Positions 46,350 to 58,111 of a DNA stretch of 64,000 bases are shown piece after piece (the stretch's first letter is position 1; the number at the start of each line of letters is the position of its first letter). The stretch covers positions 9,884,001 through 9,948,000 of the forward strand of contig CM069435.1 in NCBI GenBank assembly GCA_035610365.1, read 5' to 3'. Source of the stretch: Aquatica leii. Lineage: Eukaryota; Arthropoda; Insecta; Coleoptera; Lampyridae. The position numbers and the translations under genes were made by a program. Below the pieces are notes generated by a model. It made no database searches. It saw only the letters and a list, made by a program, of their open reading frames with translations, and was not told where the DNA came from.

Positions 46350-49300
46350 CGTGACACACGATATTACACATTGCGGTTGTCCAGGAGCCATGGATCCACA
46401 AGGGAACAATAAAAGGCCTGAACTTTCCAGGCAGATGGCTGCTTGCGGCCCAGCTTGTGCATAACCCTCTCACGTGCTTATTGTAAAAAATGCATTAAAC
46501 CTAATGACACTGTGGAATTTAGGTTCTAGAGACCTAGTGGCAACTGAAATATTTGTAATAGAGAAAGGCAACCGGAGGGAGTTCATCATCATCATAAAAA
46601 TGTGGCATGTATCAGATGAACTTTCTTTATCTGATCATAGATACATTCGATTTAACATTGAATCAGACAGGGATCTCGTAATGAAATACAGAAACCCGAG
46701 AAACACCGACTGAGATTTGTTCAACAAATCTTTAGCGAGCCAAATCAGGGACTGTCCCACAGTTGCAAAATTAACGCACGAGCTAAAACTAATGACGGAT
46801 AGTATTGTTAATTCATTAAAATCCGAATTTGAAACAAGCTGCCCAAAAACTGTCAAACGAACCCCAAACAAGATAATTTAGTGGAAGAGGGAGCTTGACA
46901 AAGCAAGGGCACGCACCGGAAGGCTATTTAATGCAGTCAAAAAAGCGGAGACTGGGATGAATACAAAACCAGCCTCACAACATACTACAATGCCATAAAA
47001 AAGGCAAAGAGAGACTCATGTAGAAAGTACTGTAAGGACGTAAAAAACCAACCTACAAGTTCTCGACTCCAAAAGACTCTAAGCAAAGGCCGCATTGGAA
47101 ACATTGGTTCTTTGTTGACCAAAAACAGAAAGTTTACAGACTCGGTTGCAGGTACTTTGCAAGAACTACTGCAAAAACACTTCCCAAGTTTGTTGTTAAC
47201 TGAAGTTCTTAAGCACTAGGACCGAGAGGTACCAAACAGACGGGCACCCAAAAGGAACTGAGATTTAGCGAGAAAAATAATCAATCCTGAAAACGTAGAA
47301 TGGGGAATCAATACGTTTAAACCCTTTAAGTCTCCTGGATTCGATGGAGTTTATTCCACCACGCTGCAAAAAGAATTTGCTGCTCTTCGGAACGCAGTAT
47401 GCGAAATTCTCAGAGCTAGCTTAGCACTTTCGCACATACCAAACAGCTGGCGGATTGTCAAGGTGGTATTTATACCAAAGCCAGGGATATCTACGTACGC
47501 CTAGGCAAAATCCTACAGACCGATCAGCTTAACTTCTTTCATTTTAAAACTACTTGAAAAAGTAGTCGACAGGTATATACGGAACGGCGCACCAAAGGCT
47601 TCGCCTCTGCACCGAAACCAGTATGCTTACCAATCTGGAAAATCTTGCAAGCTAGCAATTCACCAACTACTAAGTAGATGCGAAAATGCAATCCAATACC
47701 ATTATATTGCATTGGGTGCTTATCTAGATATTGAAGGAGCATTTGACAATACTACCTTCACCTCAATTTCAAGTGCAATGGAAAAAAAAGGAATCACACG
47801 TTTATTCCGAAACTGGGTCAACTCAATGCTCAGGAATCGGACGGTAACAGCTACTTTGCACGGTAGCACTGTGGGAGCCAAAGTGGCTGGCGGATGCCCA
47901 CAAGGCGGAGTGCTATCACTCCTATTGTGGTGCCTTGTCATGGACGGTCTACTACAAGAACTAGAAGACGGCGAGATATTTGCTTTAGGATACGCCGACG
48001 ATCTCACCATTATCACAAATGGGAAGTTTGGGGCAACTGTATCAAATATAATGCAAAAAAGAGGGACTATTAGTGAACCCAACTAAGACGGCAATTGTTC
48101 CAAACTGACTTTTAAAGCTCATCTAGAAAAAGTCACAACGAAAGCCATTAGGGTTTTTAATACAACCAAACGGATGGTCGGGCACGCATGGAGATTGAAA
48201 CCTACAATGACCAAATGGTTATATATTGTAGTAACAAGACCCATCATCAACCAACCTGAAAAGCACAGCTGCAAAGCTAAGCATCGTACAAAGAATGGCA
48301 TGTCTACAGATAACAGGAGCGATGAGAACCACGCCCATAGCAGCCTACTTTCACTTCCACCATTACACCTCGATGGAAGCCAGACAAGCAGCATACAGGC
48401 TGCACATTAATGAACACGCATCAGTTACCGGGAAAAACAAACCGGGTATATACAGCGTGCTGCGTGAAGAAACGATCTTAACTATGAGATCCGACTTCAC
48501 AAAAAATTATTTTATTTTATTTTAAAAAAATTTAAAGTGATAATACCGTCTCGGGACGAATTGATAAAAAACATTTACCCGGGCGCGGTTAAAGAAACTA
48601 TCTGGTACACAGATGGGGTCAAAAATCGCCACGGTACCGGAGCAGGAGTATATATATAGGAAGCAATTTTCGCTGACTTTGGTTAAATATGCATCCGTTT
48701 TCCAAGCTGAACTTGCTGCTATTGACTGGTGTGTCAGGAACATTATCGACTCAAAATCATACACAAATGGGTCGATATCGATCATGTCTGACAGCCAAGC
48801 AGCACTACTGGCGCTAAGATCACCAGTAATAAAGTCTAAATTGATTATGGCATGCATAAACAGTCTGGAAATATTGCAACTTGCCAACTAGTGCAGTTCA
48901 TCTGGATACTAGAAGACCAGAAGGTAAAGGGTTACCTAATGGCGGACGCACATATCGTATCTGAACCCGTTTTCGGAATCGCATACGACAACAAACTTGC
49001 AGCGGAGCATAAAAAAATATAGAAAAACTCTTCAGGGATGAGACACACAAAACTCTTCCTTACAAAGCCACAATTAAACACTCAAACTGCACTATCAAGC
49101 ATGAGTCGACAAAAATTAAAGAAACTCACGGCACTAATTACAGGACACCGTGGTCTTAACAAACATATGCATAAAATGGGACTGCATATCATCCCTCTAT
49201 GCCACGGATGCTTAGAGGACTGCTGTGCAAATGCGAAACGTATCAAATGCAATGCACAACGATTCTCGGAAAACGAAAGCTAACCGATGATGAGTTGAAA

Positions 49301-49360
49301 AAAGCCCCTTGGAATAAACTTCTGGACTGCATTGACAAAACAGAACTGATGAGGAAGTAA
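46350..49360 (+). pseudogene. LINE ORF2: endonuclease remnant, RT, RNase H
   Basis: The endonuclease is mostly deleted: VVQEPWIHKGTIKGLNF near 46380 is followed quickly by its C-terminal SLSDHRYIRFN near 46630, so the central catalytic part is gone. RT follows with FKSPGFDGVYSTTLQKEF near 47330, KSYRPISLTSFILKLLEKVV near 47510, ALGAYLDIEGAFDNTTF near 47710, CPQGGVLSLLLWCLVMDGL near 47900 and the active site YADDLTII near 47990. RNase H is seen as IWYTDGVKNRHGTGAGVY near 48600 and AELAAIDWCVRN near 48710. A Cys-rich C-terminus follows near 49200. Numerous stops and shifts are present. Confidence 0.82.
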
Positions 49361-49990
49361 TAAATCAGAGGTGCACAAAAGGACCAAGGAGATCGCAGTG
49401 CAGGGGCGCTAGACGAACCACCTCTTGAAATAAATAAAGAAAAAGTAACTGTTACATCAACTATGACTCCAATTTTTAAAAATATCATAACTTTATACAC
49501 AAATCAGAATACTCTGTTAGATGAAGGAAAAGAAGACGATGATGAAAAAGATTACCGATCTCGGTCTAAAAACAAATTTTTTTAATGTTAGATTCAAAAA
49601 CGAGAATACTGCACTATTTAATAGTGTGGAAAACGAGTTTAAAAAAGGACTTTCTGGCATCTTGAAACCAACAACGTGCTGAAGAAAAAAAAAGGACAAA
49701 AATCAAAAACTAGTGACAGCGCACCAATCAGCATAGAAAAAGAATTTCTAGGCTGTTTAGCCACCTTTAGCGTAAATTTAGAAATAAATTTATTAAATTT
49801 ATGGAAAATAAATCGTAAACTTTATCCGAACTGGACTAAACTAGCTAAAAAATATTTATGCGCTCTAGTCACTAGCGTGCCTTCGTAAAAAATATTCAGT
49901 CGGGGTGTCTTATGGTGGAAGATTCTAGAACTTCAGTAACTGGTGAACATGTAGAAGAATTAGTTATGGTTGCAATGAATAAGGTTAATA

Positions 49991-50359
49991 AATACTAAAT
50001 AATGAAAATATCTATATTTCCACACGTATTGTGTGCATAATTTTCACTAAATTTCGGTATAGACAGAGACGTAAGAAAAGTGGGTCAAATGTGATTGTTA
50101 ATCAAGAAAAAAAATAAAAAGCTAAATTAACAGTTTATCGACAATATTATATTCAAAATCACGACATTACCTGAAAAATGTTCTAAATGATTACTAAAGA
50201 GCGCATAGTAAGGTAAAAAAAATACCAAAAAAGGTGGCGTAAAAGTCATATTAAACCTGCCAAAAAGGCAATAAAAAAGGCACAAATATCTATTAAAATT
50301 TACAGTTTATTTTTTTGTTTTACAATGTTTATTAAGTGGTATTATTTTCCCAACCACAA
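49991..50359. other. Spacer between two hAT elements
   Basis: Low-complexity, A-rich sequence with runs like AAAAAGGCAATAAAAAAGGC that recur near 52560-52610. These may be the two ends of the CGBP1-like hAT between them. Confidence 0.4.
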
Positions 50360-52060
50360 ATCAAATATTTTGTTAAATATTTTGACCAAAAAGCTGTTGC
50401 CTTTTATCATTTAAAATATTTTTATAGAAGGAAAAAATTCTTTCGACATCATAAGATGTTAGTGGAGCAAATTTTAAAGCCGATGTTTCCGTTATTGTTA
50501 AAGATATTTTCTGTTGATGCTTCATGACCTCCCCATTTTAAATTTCAGTCAGTTGTTTAAAGAGGTCAAAGGAATAGTTTCTGGATGTGACGGAATCCAA
50601 TTTTTGATTAATTTTTCTTCTTATAGTCTCTGGACATACTCTTATAATTGTTCTTGTTTTTCTACCTCCTTTAATTCGCCAGGAATGCCGGAAAAGTGTG
50701 TTTTTATAAAAACTAGTCCTCTCTTAACAGCTTCGTCATTTAAAGCTGTTTGAGATTTAGCAATTGCTGCAGAGGCCGTCTCGTCAAATATTTCAACCAC
50801 CTGAAGTTAAGACAATTCAATTAATGTATAAGACAATGTCAGATTATAGTATGAACTGTACCACTTTAATTTTTTCAAAATGTGTGTCATAAAAAATGCA
50901 AGAAGATAACCAAGTTCCCCATTTTGTTATAATAGGTTCCGGTGGAAGTTTAATATCTGGAAGTTTTTCTTTATAGACCCTTACCCGTAATAGTGCTTTC
51001 ACAAAAACCTGAATCAGGATCAAATAATCAAAAAGATAATCTAATATGTTAGATATTTTTACCTTTTTGGTGGCAGAAATTAACTTGTTTACTATTGCAA
51101 ACTCGTTTCTAATGAATTTACACATCCTATGTATTCCATGTGCTGGGCAAGTTAAATGTTTTAAATTCGAGTAAAATATTTTTAATGCGGATTTGATCAT
51201 ATAAGGTGCTGCATCGGTTACGAATAAGAGAACCTTTTCTTTTTTTACGCCATTGGGATACAGAAGTTCTGGAAACATAAATCTATATAATTGTAATTAA
51301 TAGATTGGATTATATTAATCAATCTTAAAAAAAAAACTTACGTAAACAATCATCGAAAAAATTTGTAACTGTTTTGTGATTGTCTGTGGAATTTCTTTGG
51401 ATGCTAGCAAATGAGCTTTTCCTGGTTTTAGTTCAGACAATTTACCAACTACAAAATTTGCTATACATCAACCGAAGTCCAAATGTAATGGTCCCCAATG
51501 TAATTTCTTATTGTCTGTATTTTCTATAAAAGGTAAACCAGCATTTTGAAAACTATTAATACTTTAATTAAGCTGCTTATTGGTTGGTAATATATGTCTA
51601 AATAATTTTTTCTCAAAGTTGATTCATCTGGAAGAACTTGTACGGTGTATTTTTCGAAGAAATTGCAAAAATTGGTATTATCAAGTTTTTTAAGAGGGAT
51701 TTGAACCAACACCAATGCTTCGCACAAATCTAGAGCAAAAGTTGTTTTTGATGGGCCAGGTTTATTCTGTTGATCTTCTATAACGTTTTTTAACAATGGT
51801 TGTTTCATAGTTTTTTAATATTTTCTAAATTTAAACCACTACCCACGCGTTGTTTTACATGCTACTTTTTAGTAGCACCGATCTAAAATAATACATATAT
51901 AGTAGTAATTAAAAGCATTTAAATTAAGATAATACAAACTTACTAATTTTGAACAAACATGACAAAAAAGTTTTTCCCCGTCGGTTGTTAATTTATTATC
52001 CAATTTACTCCACTTGTAATTATTTTCAAATTTTCATTGTTTATTAGGTGGCATTTTTTA
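50360..52060 (-). pseudogene. CGBP1-like hAT transposase with spliceosomal introns
   Basis: Minus strand: a short N-terminus near 52055 leads to a finger (KLFCHVCSKL, then, after an apparent intron from about 51942 to about 51885, IGATKK.HVKQRVGSG). Next come ALDLCEALVLVQIPLKKLDN, PDESTLRKNYLDIYYQP (51670-51590), and FVVGKLSELKPGKAHLLASK. A second apparent intron with GTAAGT donor near 51342 and TATATAG acceptor near 51283 precedes FPELLYPNGVKKEKVLLFVT and DAAPYM (second catalytic Asp). The dimerisation domain (LKFAPLTSYDVERIFSFYKN) is near 50480-50400. In-frame stops occur in the finger region and elsewhere. Relatives are annotated 'CGG triplet repeat-binding protein 1-like'. Confidence 0.75.
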
Positions 52061-52681
52061 AAACTTACTCACAGCACAACAGCAATCGACTATCACAGTG
52101 TGACAATATCATAGGTATTTATAACAAACAAAGAATATTTAAGTCATGTGTTCAGTCATTAAAGGAATCCCACCGGACAGAATTAAAATTATCTATATTT
52201 GTTTGCTTTACTTAGGTACTGAATAGATCTGTAAAATATGATTCATTACGAAATCCTTCCGGTTTTGTAAATAGTGTTTTGTTAAGCCTGTCATTGTACA
52301 TAACTCTAGCAGAAATTCTTATAATAGTTCTTCTTTATAAGCGGTTTTTGTATTTAATGTTTTCTGGAAACCATTGTTTAACAAAACATGAAAATCTCTG
52401 TTGTTATTTATAGGTTCGTGGTAAGACCTTTTGAGCAGAAAATGTTAATTATATTATTGTACATAATTTAAATAAAATTCTGTAATGCGTTATTGTCATC
52501 TACCTATTAAAACACTGTTTACACAAACTTTTCAAAATTTATATGAAAAAAGGCAATATAAAATAATACTTGTTTAAAATGGCAAAAAAGACAAAGTTAC
52601 ACAAAAAAGCAAAATAGGCAGGCTCCAGGCATTTGCCTGACTGCCCGCTCTTTAATGATTACCAACGAATAAATTATTTGC
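52061..52681. other. Left flank of the Gypsy provirus, including a probable hAT end
   Basis: AT-rich. At 52610-52650 the sequence AGGCAGGCTCCAGGCATTTG may be the terminal part of the CGBP1-like hAT. No gene supported. Confidence 0.4.
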
Positions 52682-52685
52682 ATAT

Positions 52686-52984
52686 AATTATATTAGAATT
52701 CAATAACCTTTTGTATAAATCATTACTAATTTTCCAACTGTTATAATTGACTAATACTTCTTTTTTGCTTATTATTACGTTAAGAAATTTATAGCAATAT
52801 GTAAGTGACATTAATCTAGGTTATTGACGAAATCCCTTTATTAACAATTTTTCCCGAGTTAATAAAAGCAAACCCAAATTAATTTTTAGACAGAATTGTA
52901 CAACATACTGTTCTCCAAACATTAACTTTGTAATTTTTAAATAAATTTATTGTTTAATTCTTTAAAGTTGTGTTTGACATATTT
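52686..52984 (+). repeat. 5' LTR of the Gypsy provirus
   Basis: 299 bp, starting AATTATATTAGAATTC and ending TTTGACATATTT. Compared with the 3' LTR it has seven extra bases near 52813 and a small number of substitutions. It should hold the promoter. Confidence 0.9.
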
Positions 52985-53002
52985 GGCGCTGCGAACAGGA
53001 TC
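52984..53002 (+). promoter_or_regulatory. Primer-binding site of the Gypsy provirus
   Basis: TGGCGCTGCGAACAGGATC directly follows the 5' LTR. This is the usual form of a gypsy-group primer-binding site (tRNA 3' end complement beginning TGGCGC). Confidence 0.7.
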
Positions 53003-53339
53003 TACACAAACGGCTCAAATGTAGTGTCGGTGATTTTTAAATCTTAATTGTGTATTAAGAACGAAGATAATTATTTGTTATCCAAAATAAAGTATTGCAA
53101 GATTTATTCGGCTCATCAATAACGTAGGACTTCAATCCTTGACGGCCTTCGCATTTCCACAACGCCTGAATTGACACAAAAACTTGTCTTAGAGAAAATT
53201 TCCTAGCTGAAAACTTCTCAACTGGACACACTAAACATTGCAACCACGGGATGTTATTAGCAACCTTATTCCTGTAAGTAATCCTTTTATTACATAATTC
53301 CTTTCATTATATAATATACATGTTTATCAGTTATACTTT

Positions 53340-54431
53340 ATGAGCATTCGCGATCGGTCACCTCATAAAATAAATAATTTAAAATCGAAAACTAGTTTAG
53401 AATTTGATAGTAACTCGGTTTCTGAAGTAGAAAATGTATTAATAAATCGCGCTAATTTAACAGTCATGACAAACTATACAGAAATAAATCTTGCTAAAGA
53501 AATGATTCCTCAGTACGAAGGAGGAAGCCGCAATTTATCTTATTTTTTACAACAATGTGACAAATTCATTAACACATATAAAAATTCAAATAAAGGAGAA
53601 GAAAATTGTACTTTAAATAAATTACTTTTTGAAATTTGTTGTTCTAAATTAATTAATGCTGCAAAAGACATTTTAGTAACTTGCGATTGTTCTACTTGGA
53701 GTAATGTCAAGTCCGCACTTTTGAATCGTTTTGGCGATCCTAGAAATTTTAGAGAATGATTTGCTAACGTGATTTCAAGAAACAAATAAAAATTATGACA
53801 CATATTACGAAAAAATTAAAGGAAAATTACTCTTTTATTAGAACACATTTCAATTTACGAACAAGATGTTAATCTTAAAATTTATAAAACGAATTTGTAT
53901 ACCCGTGAAGCGCTAGATACTTTTAAAGCAGGATTATTAGAACCGTACCGTTCTTTTATTTCATACAAAAATGTAGAATCGTTAGAAAATTGTTTATTAC
54001 AATTTAGAAATTACAATACTCACAAACAACAAGTTACTTTCTTAAATTTTATTAGACAGAAAACACCTATAAAATCTGCGCATAAAAGTAATACACAAAA
54101 TCAAAACTTTAGGACCCCTACATCCAGAAACAATGCTTATTTTAATATTACTAACCAATATAACCCAAATTATAATCAATACCGTAATCAAAACATTAAC
54201 CAAAATTATGGACAAAATTATAACCAAAATCGAAATTATTTTCCTAGTGCACCAATTAATGTTCAAAGTCGGCCAGTATCTACAAGATTTCCCACTAATG
54301 CAGAAGTATTTGAGCGAAAACCCGAATTTAAACCTACCCCAATGTCAATTTCAACAAGAAATACAATGAGACCATCTTATAATAATAATTATTTTCGAAA
54401 TACCGGCCCACGCAATTTCATATCAGAATAA
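53340..54431 (+). pseudogene. Gypsy gag, two compensating frameshifts
   Basis: Frame 53340-53759 and frame 53895-54431 are in register; between them the coding sequence moves to another frame (ETNKNYDTYYEKIKGKL) and back. The N-terminal part is Lys- and Ser-rich. The middle resembles errantivirus capsid (IPQYEGGSRNLSYFLQQCDK, LLNRFGDPRNFRE, FKAGLLEPYRSFI). The C-terminal part is Asn-, Gln- and Arg-rich (repeated YNQN-like segments) without a CCHC knuckle, as in other insect errantiviruses. Gag would form the particle shell; this copy cannot make it whole. Confidence 0.8.
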
Positions 54432-54559
54432 CTTCATAATGTTGAAGATCAACCAGAAAATCAATTTCTTCCTCTTGAAGAAAGTGATAATTTTCAAATT
54501 TCTCAAAATAATCATGGCAATATCCAAAATTTTTCAATAATAGCCTCGAAAACACCACC

Positions 54560-57500
54560 ATCGACCTAAATCTTAATACAAGTAGACCAAAGCTACCATT
54601 TATTACCATACCCAGTTTTAATTTAAAAATTTTGATAGATAGCGGTGCTTCGAATTCAATAATGAACCCAGGCCCAGCCTACAACTATTTTAAAAATCAC
54701 GTTTTTAATAAACCTTTTACTATAAAAAGTTTCAATCAAACTGTAACGTCTGATGTAAATGTAGCATTTCCTATATTTAAAAGAACATGGCATAAATAAT
54801 AATATTAGTTTTCACGTTATCAATTGGCACGATAGGTTTGACGCATTATTAGGAAGCAATGAATTTAGAAAATTAGGAGTTAAAATAGATTACAATAACC
54901 AAACATTACAAATAGGTAATGTCGAAATTCCTTTTTTCATGGAATTAAATCCCTTTAACTATAAACCTTTTAAGCAAAATGTTAGTACTCATTTAAAAGT
55001 CCCAGTAAATATTGAAGAAGGTCAAGTCCTTATCCCTGAAACTAAGCTAGATAACTATACTATTCCAGAATCTATAGCCTATTCAAAAGATGGCCTCTGT
55101 ACAATTCCATTTGAAGACAATTCAAATATTGAAATAAACTTCCAGCATCCTTTAAATGTAGAACCAATCACTAATGTTAATTTATTAAATCCAAATTTTA
55201 ATACAAATTTAAACATTTTAGAAGTCATACGTACTAATCATCTGAACCTAGAAGAAAGTTCAGAAATTATTTCTTTGTGCCGAAAGTATAAACAAATATT
55301 TTATGATGAAAATAGCGATTTAAGTTTTACTAACGGTGTTAAACATAAAATTCGTACTACAGACGATAACACAATTTTCCAAAACTCTTATAGATATCCC
55401 TATCATTTGAAAGCTGAAATTCAGAACCAAATAAAAAAACTTCTTGACAACAAAATTATTAGACCCAGTATTTCCCCTTACAGTTCACCAGTTTGGATAG
55501 TTCCCAAAAAATCCGATGCAAGTGGTAAAAAGAAATGGCGACTTGTTATCGATTACCGAAAATTAAATGAAAAAACAATAGAAGACAAATATCCCATTCC
55601 TAGAATCGATGAAATTTTAGATAATGTAGGAAAATGTATGTATTTCTCCACTTTAGATCTTACACAAGGGTTCCATCAAATTGAAATGGACCCTGAATCA
55701 ATTGAAAAAACAGCTTTTACTGTAGAAAACGGACACTTTGAATACGTTAGAATGCCTTTTGGACTTAAAAACGCACCTAGTACGTTTCAAAGAGTTATGG
55801 ATAATATTTTACGTAGCTATCTATATAAATTTTGTTTTGTATATATTATGGACGATGTTGTAATCTTTTCAAAATCTTTGCACGATCATTTAATACACCT
55901 TAAATTAATATTCGAAAAACTCAAAGAATTCAATTAGATAAATCTGAATTTTTATGTAAGGAAGTAGCATTTCTTGGACATGTAATCACACCAGAAGGTA
56001 TAAAACCCAATCCGTCGAAAGTTAAAGCAGTACAAGAATATCCCCTTCCAAAATCCATTAAAGAAATAAAATCATTTTTAGGGCTTGTTGGTTATTACAA
56101 ACGCTTCATCCAAAATTTTGCAAAACAACCTTTCACTAAATGTCTCAAGAAAGGAGCAAAAATTGATATCACGGACCCGAATTATTTGCAAGCTTTCGAT
56201 CATTGTAAAGAATTATTAGTTAATGCTTCTATATTATCTTACCCAGATTTTGATAAAACTTTTCATGTCACGACCGATGCATCCGCAGTAGCTATTGGTG
56301 GAGTATTATCCCAAAATAACAAACCGATTTCATACTTTTACAGAACTTTAAACAGTGCTGAGAAAAATTAATCAACTATAGAACGTGAACTACTTAGTAT
56401 TGTAGAATGCACAAAACATTTTTGGCCCTATATTTATGGAAAACAATTTGTCATAGAAACTGACCACAAACTTCTTGTTTGGCTATTTTTTCTTAAAGAT
56501 CCAAATTCTAGATTAATTAAATGGCGATTACGACTTGAAGAATTTGATTATAAAGTAATATATAAAAAAGGCAAAGAAAACTCAGTCGCAGATGCTTTAT
56601 CTCGAATCGAAATAAATACTAAAGAATCAATAAGTAATGATCCTGACCTAGACCTTTTGTCTATACTCCCAAACGTAGATAATGATTTAGAATTTTCTTT
56701 AGATGAACTCGATGAAATCTTAAATACTGATGAATATCGGCAAATCACAGAATCTGACAATAACACACAACACACTTCTTTAGAAAACCCTGTTTTTACT
56801 ATACCAATATACGAAAATCCTATTAATTATTTTATGTATCGCATAATATTTAAGTTAGGAGATCAATATAACTTAAAGTATACGAGACCATTTGCCAAAC
56901 ATAATTACATCATTACTATTAGACGAGGCAATGAGTTAGAGAATTTAAATACAAGTTTTAAAGAAGTAATAAATCCTAATATTTTATATGGAATATATTT
57001 TAGCGACAAAGAGCTAGAATCAAAATTTCTCGTGACCTCAAGACATCTGTTTTTTTTATCAAAAGTAACATTTTGGCTATCGACTGATGATCAATACTAC
57101 GCGATTAATCAATACCATTCTCTTAATTATAACGGTGTTACCGAAACGTATAATCATTTGAAATTAAAGTTTTATTGGCCTGATATGAAAACAAAAATTA
57201 ACAAATTCATAAACGAATGTGAAACATGTTTGATTAATAAATACGAAAGAAACCCTTATAAAATTCAATTCTGTGTACCACTTCTTGCAAAAAGACCTTT
57301 CAATATAATACACCTTGATACATTTAGCTTTGAAGGACACAAATTTTTAACAATAATAGATTTGTTTTCCCGATACGGTCAAGCTTATTTTATAAGTGAT
57401 GCTACTGGTATTACAATTTTAAACAAAACTTCGTCATTTCTTTTTTCATCATAATTTTCCAAAAAAAAAAATTGTGTGTGATGAAGGCAAGGAATTTAAG

Positions 57501-58069
57501 AATAAAACCTTTCAAGAATACTGCGAATTGTTCAAAATCGAATTACATTTCACGACTAATTACAACAGTAGTTCAAACTCCCCTATAGAACGGTTACATT
57601 CAACAATTTTAGAAAAAATTATTTTAAATCACAAATTCAAAACGAATCGCCTCAGAACTTAATGATTTCCGCAATATTAGTATATAATCAATCGATACAT
57701 TCAGCTACAGGTTACACCCCATTCACTTTGCTTTATGGACCATACGAAAATCTTAATGCACACGAAATTGATTTTATTAAAACGGTATACGAGGTCTATA
57801 ACAAAAAAAGAAAAAACGAATTATTACCATTTTACGAAGAGTTATATAAAAAACAACTAGAAATAGGTGCTAACAGATTAATAACAAAAATAAAGACAAA
57901 ATTCCAAACCTTGAAATTACTGGACTCCTCGCATATATCACACGCCAAAGAATTAGAAAAACCGATCCCTATTATGATAAACTTAACATTACAAATATTA
58001 CCAATAATAAAATTTCAGGAATTAGAGAATTTTCAAAAAGACCCACAAATATTCACGCTAGAAAATTAA
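54560..58069 (+). pseudogene. Gypsy pol: protease, RT, RNase H, integrase, broken
   Basis: Protease: LKILIDSGASNSIMN near 54630, with the catalytic Asp-Ser-Gly. RT lies in 54939-55937: WRLVIDYRKLNEKT, STLDLTQGFHQIEMD, MPFGLKNAPSTFQRVMD. Its active-site loop reads VYIMDDVVIF, one residue more than the usual VYxDD. Frame changes at 55937; RNase H (FHVTTDASAVAIGGVLSQ) follows with a TAA at 56369. Integrase: zinc-binding region near 57110-57240, where the second His is Asn (HSLNYNGVTET), then LDTFSFEGHKFLTIIDLFSR, a frameshift at 57454, CDEGKEF and [10 protein letters not shown]. The last part is open to 58069. At least four breaks exclude a functional polyprotein. Confidence 0.9.
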
Positions 58070-58111
58070 AGAGAATAAAGAAAAGATTTTCTTTACAGAA
58101 TCAACCTGCTG

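Larger units (their letters stand above)
44755..49446 (+). mobile_element. LINE with DUF4780 ORF1 and RNase H, 13-bp target duplication
   Basis: Begins CCCGTGGGTTGAG at 44755 and ends in an A-rich tail (AATAAATAAAGAAAAAGT) at 49446. The perfect direct repeat AACTGTTACATCA lies at 44742-44754 and 49447-49459. The 5' leader of about 540 bases is GC-rich. Because the 5' end is complete, this is a full-length insertion that later lost part of its endonuclease coding sequence. Confidence 0.88.
43770..49990 (+). pseudogene. BED-finger hAT transposase, split by a LINE
   Basis: The N-terminal BED finger reads CKKCNKTVSCSGNTSNL, then KKYH. The first zinc-binding His appears replaced by Asp, since LKQDLKKYHP stands where relatives have a His before the Lys-Lys. 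Catalytic-domain blocks follow (DALTYMLTVGLLPFNTAE, KSVDLISLTTDCGISLSG) to 44741. A 4.7-kb LINE interrupts, and the gene continues at 49447 with TMTPIFKNIITLYTNQNTLL and the dimerisation domain (LWKINRKLYPNWTKLAKKYL, then CALVTSVPS) near 49800-49890. Several stops and shifts exist besides the insertion, so this copy was probably already decaying. Confidence 0.8.
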
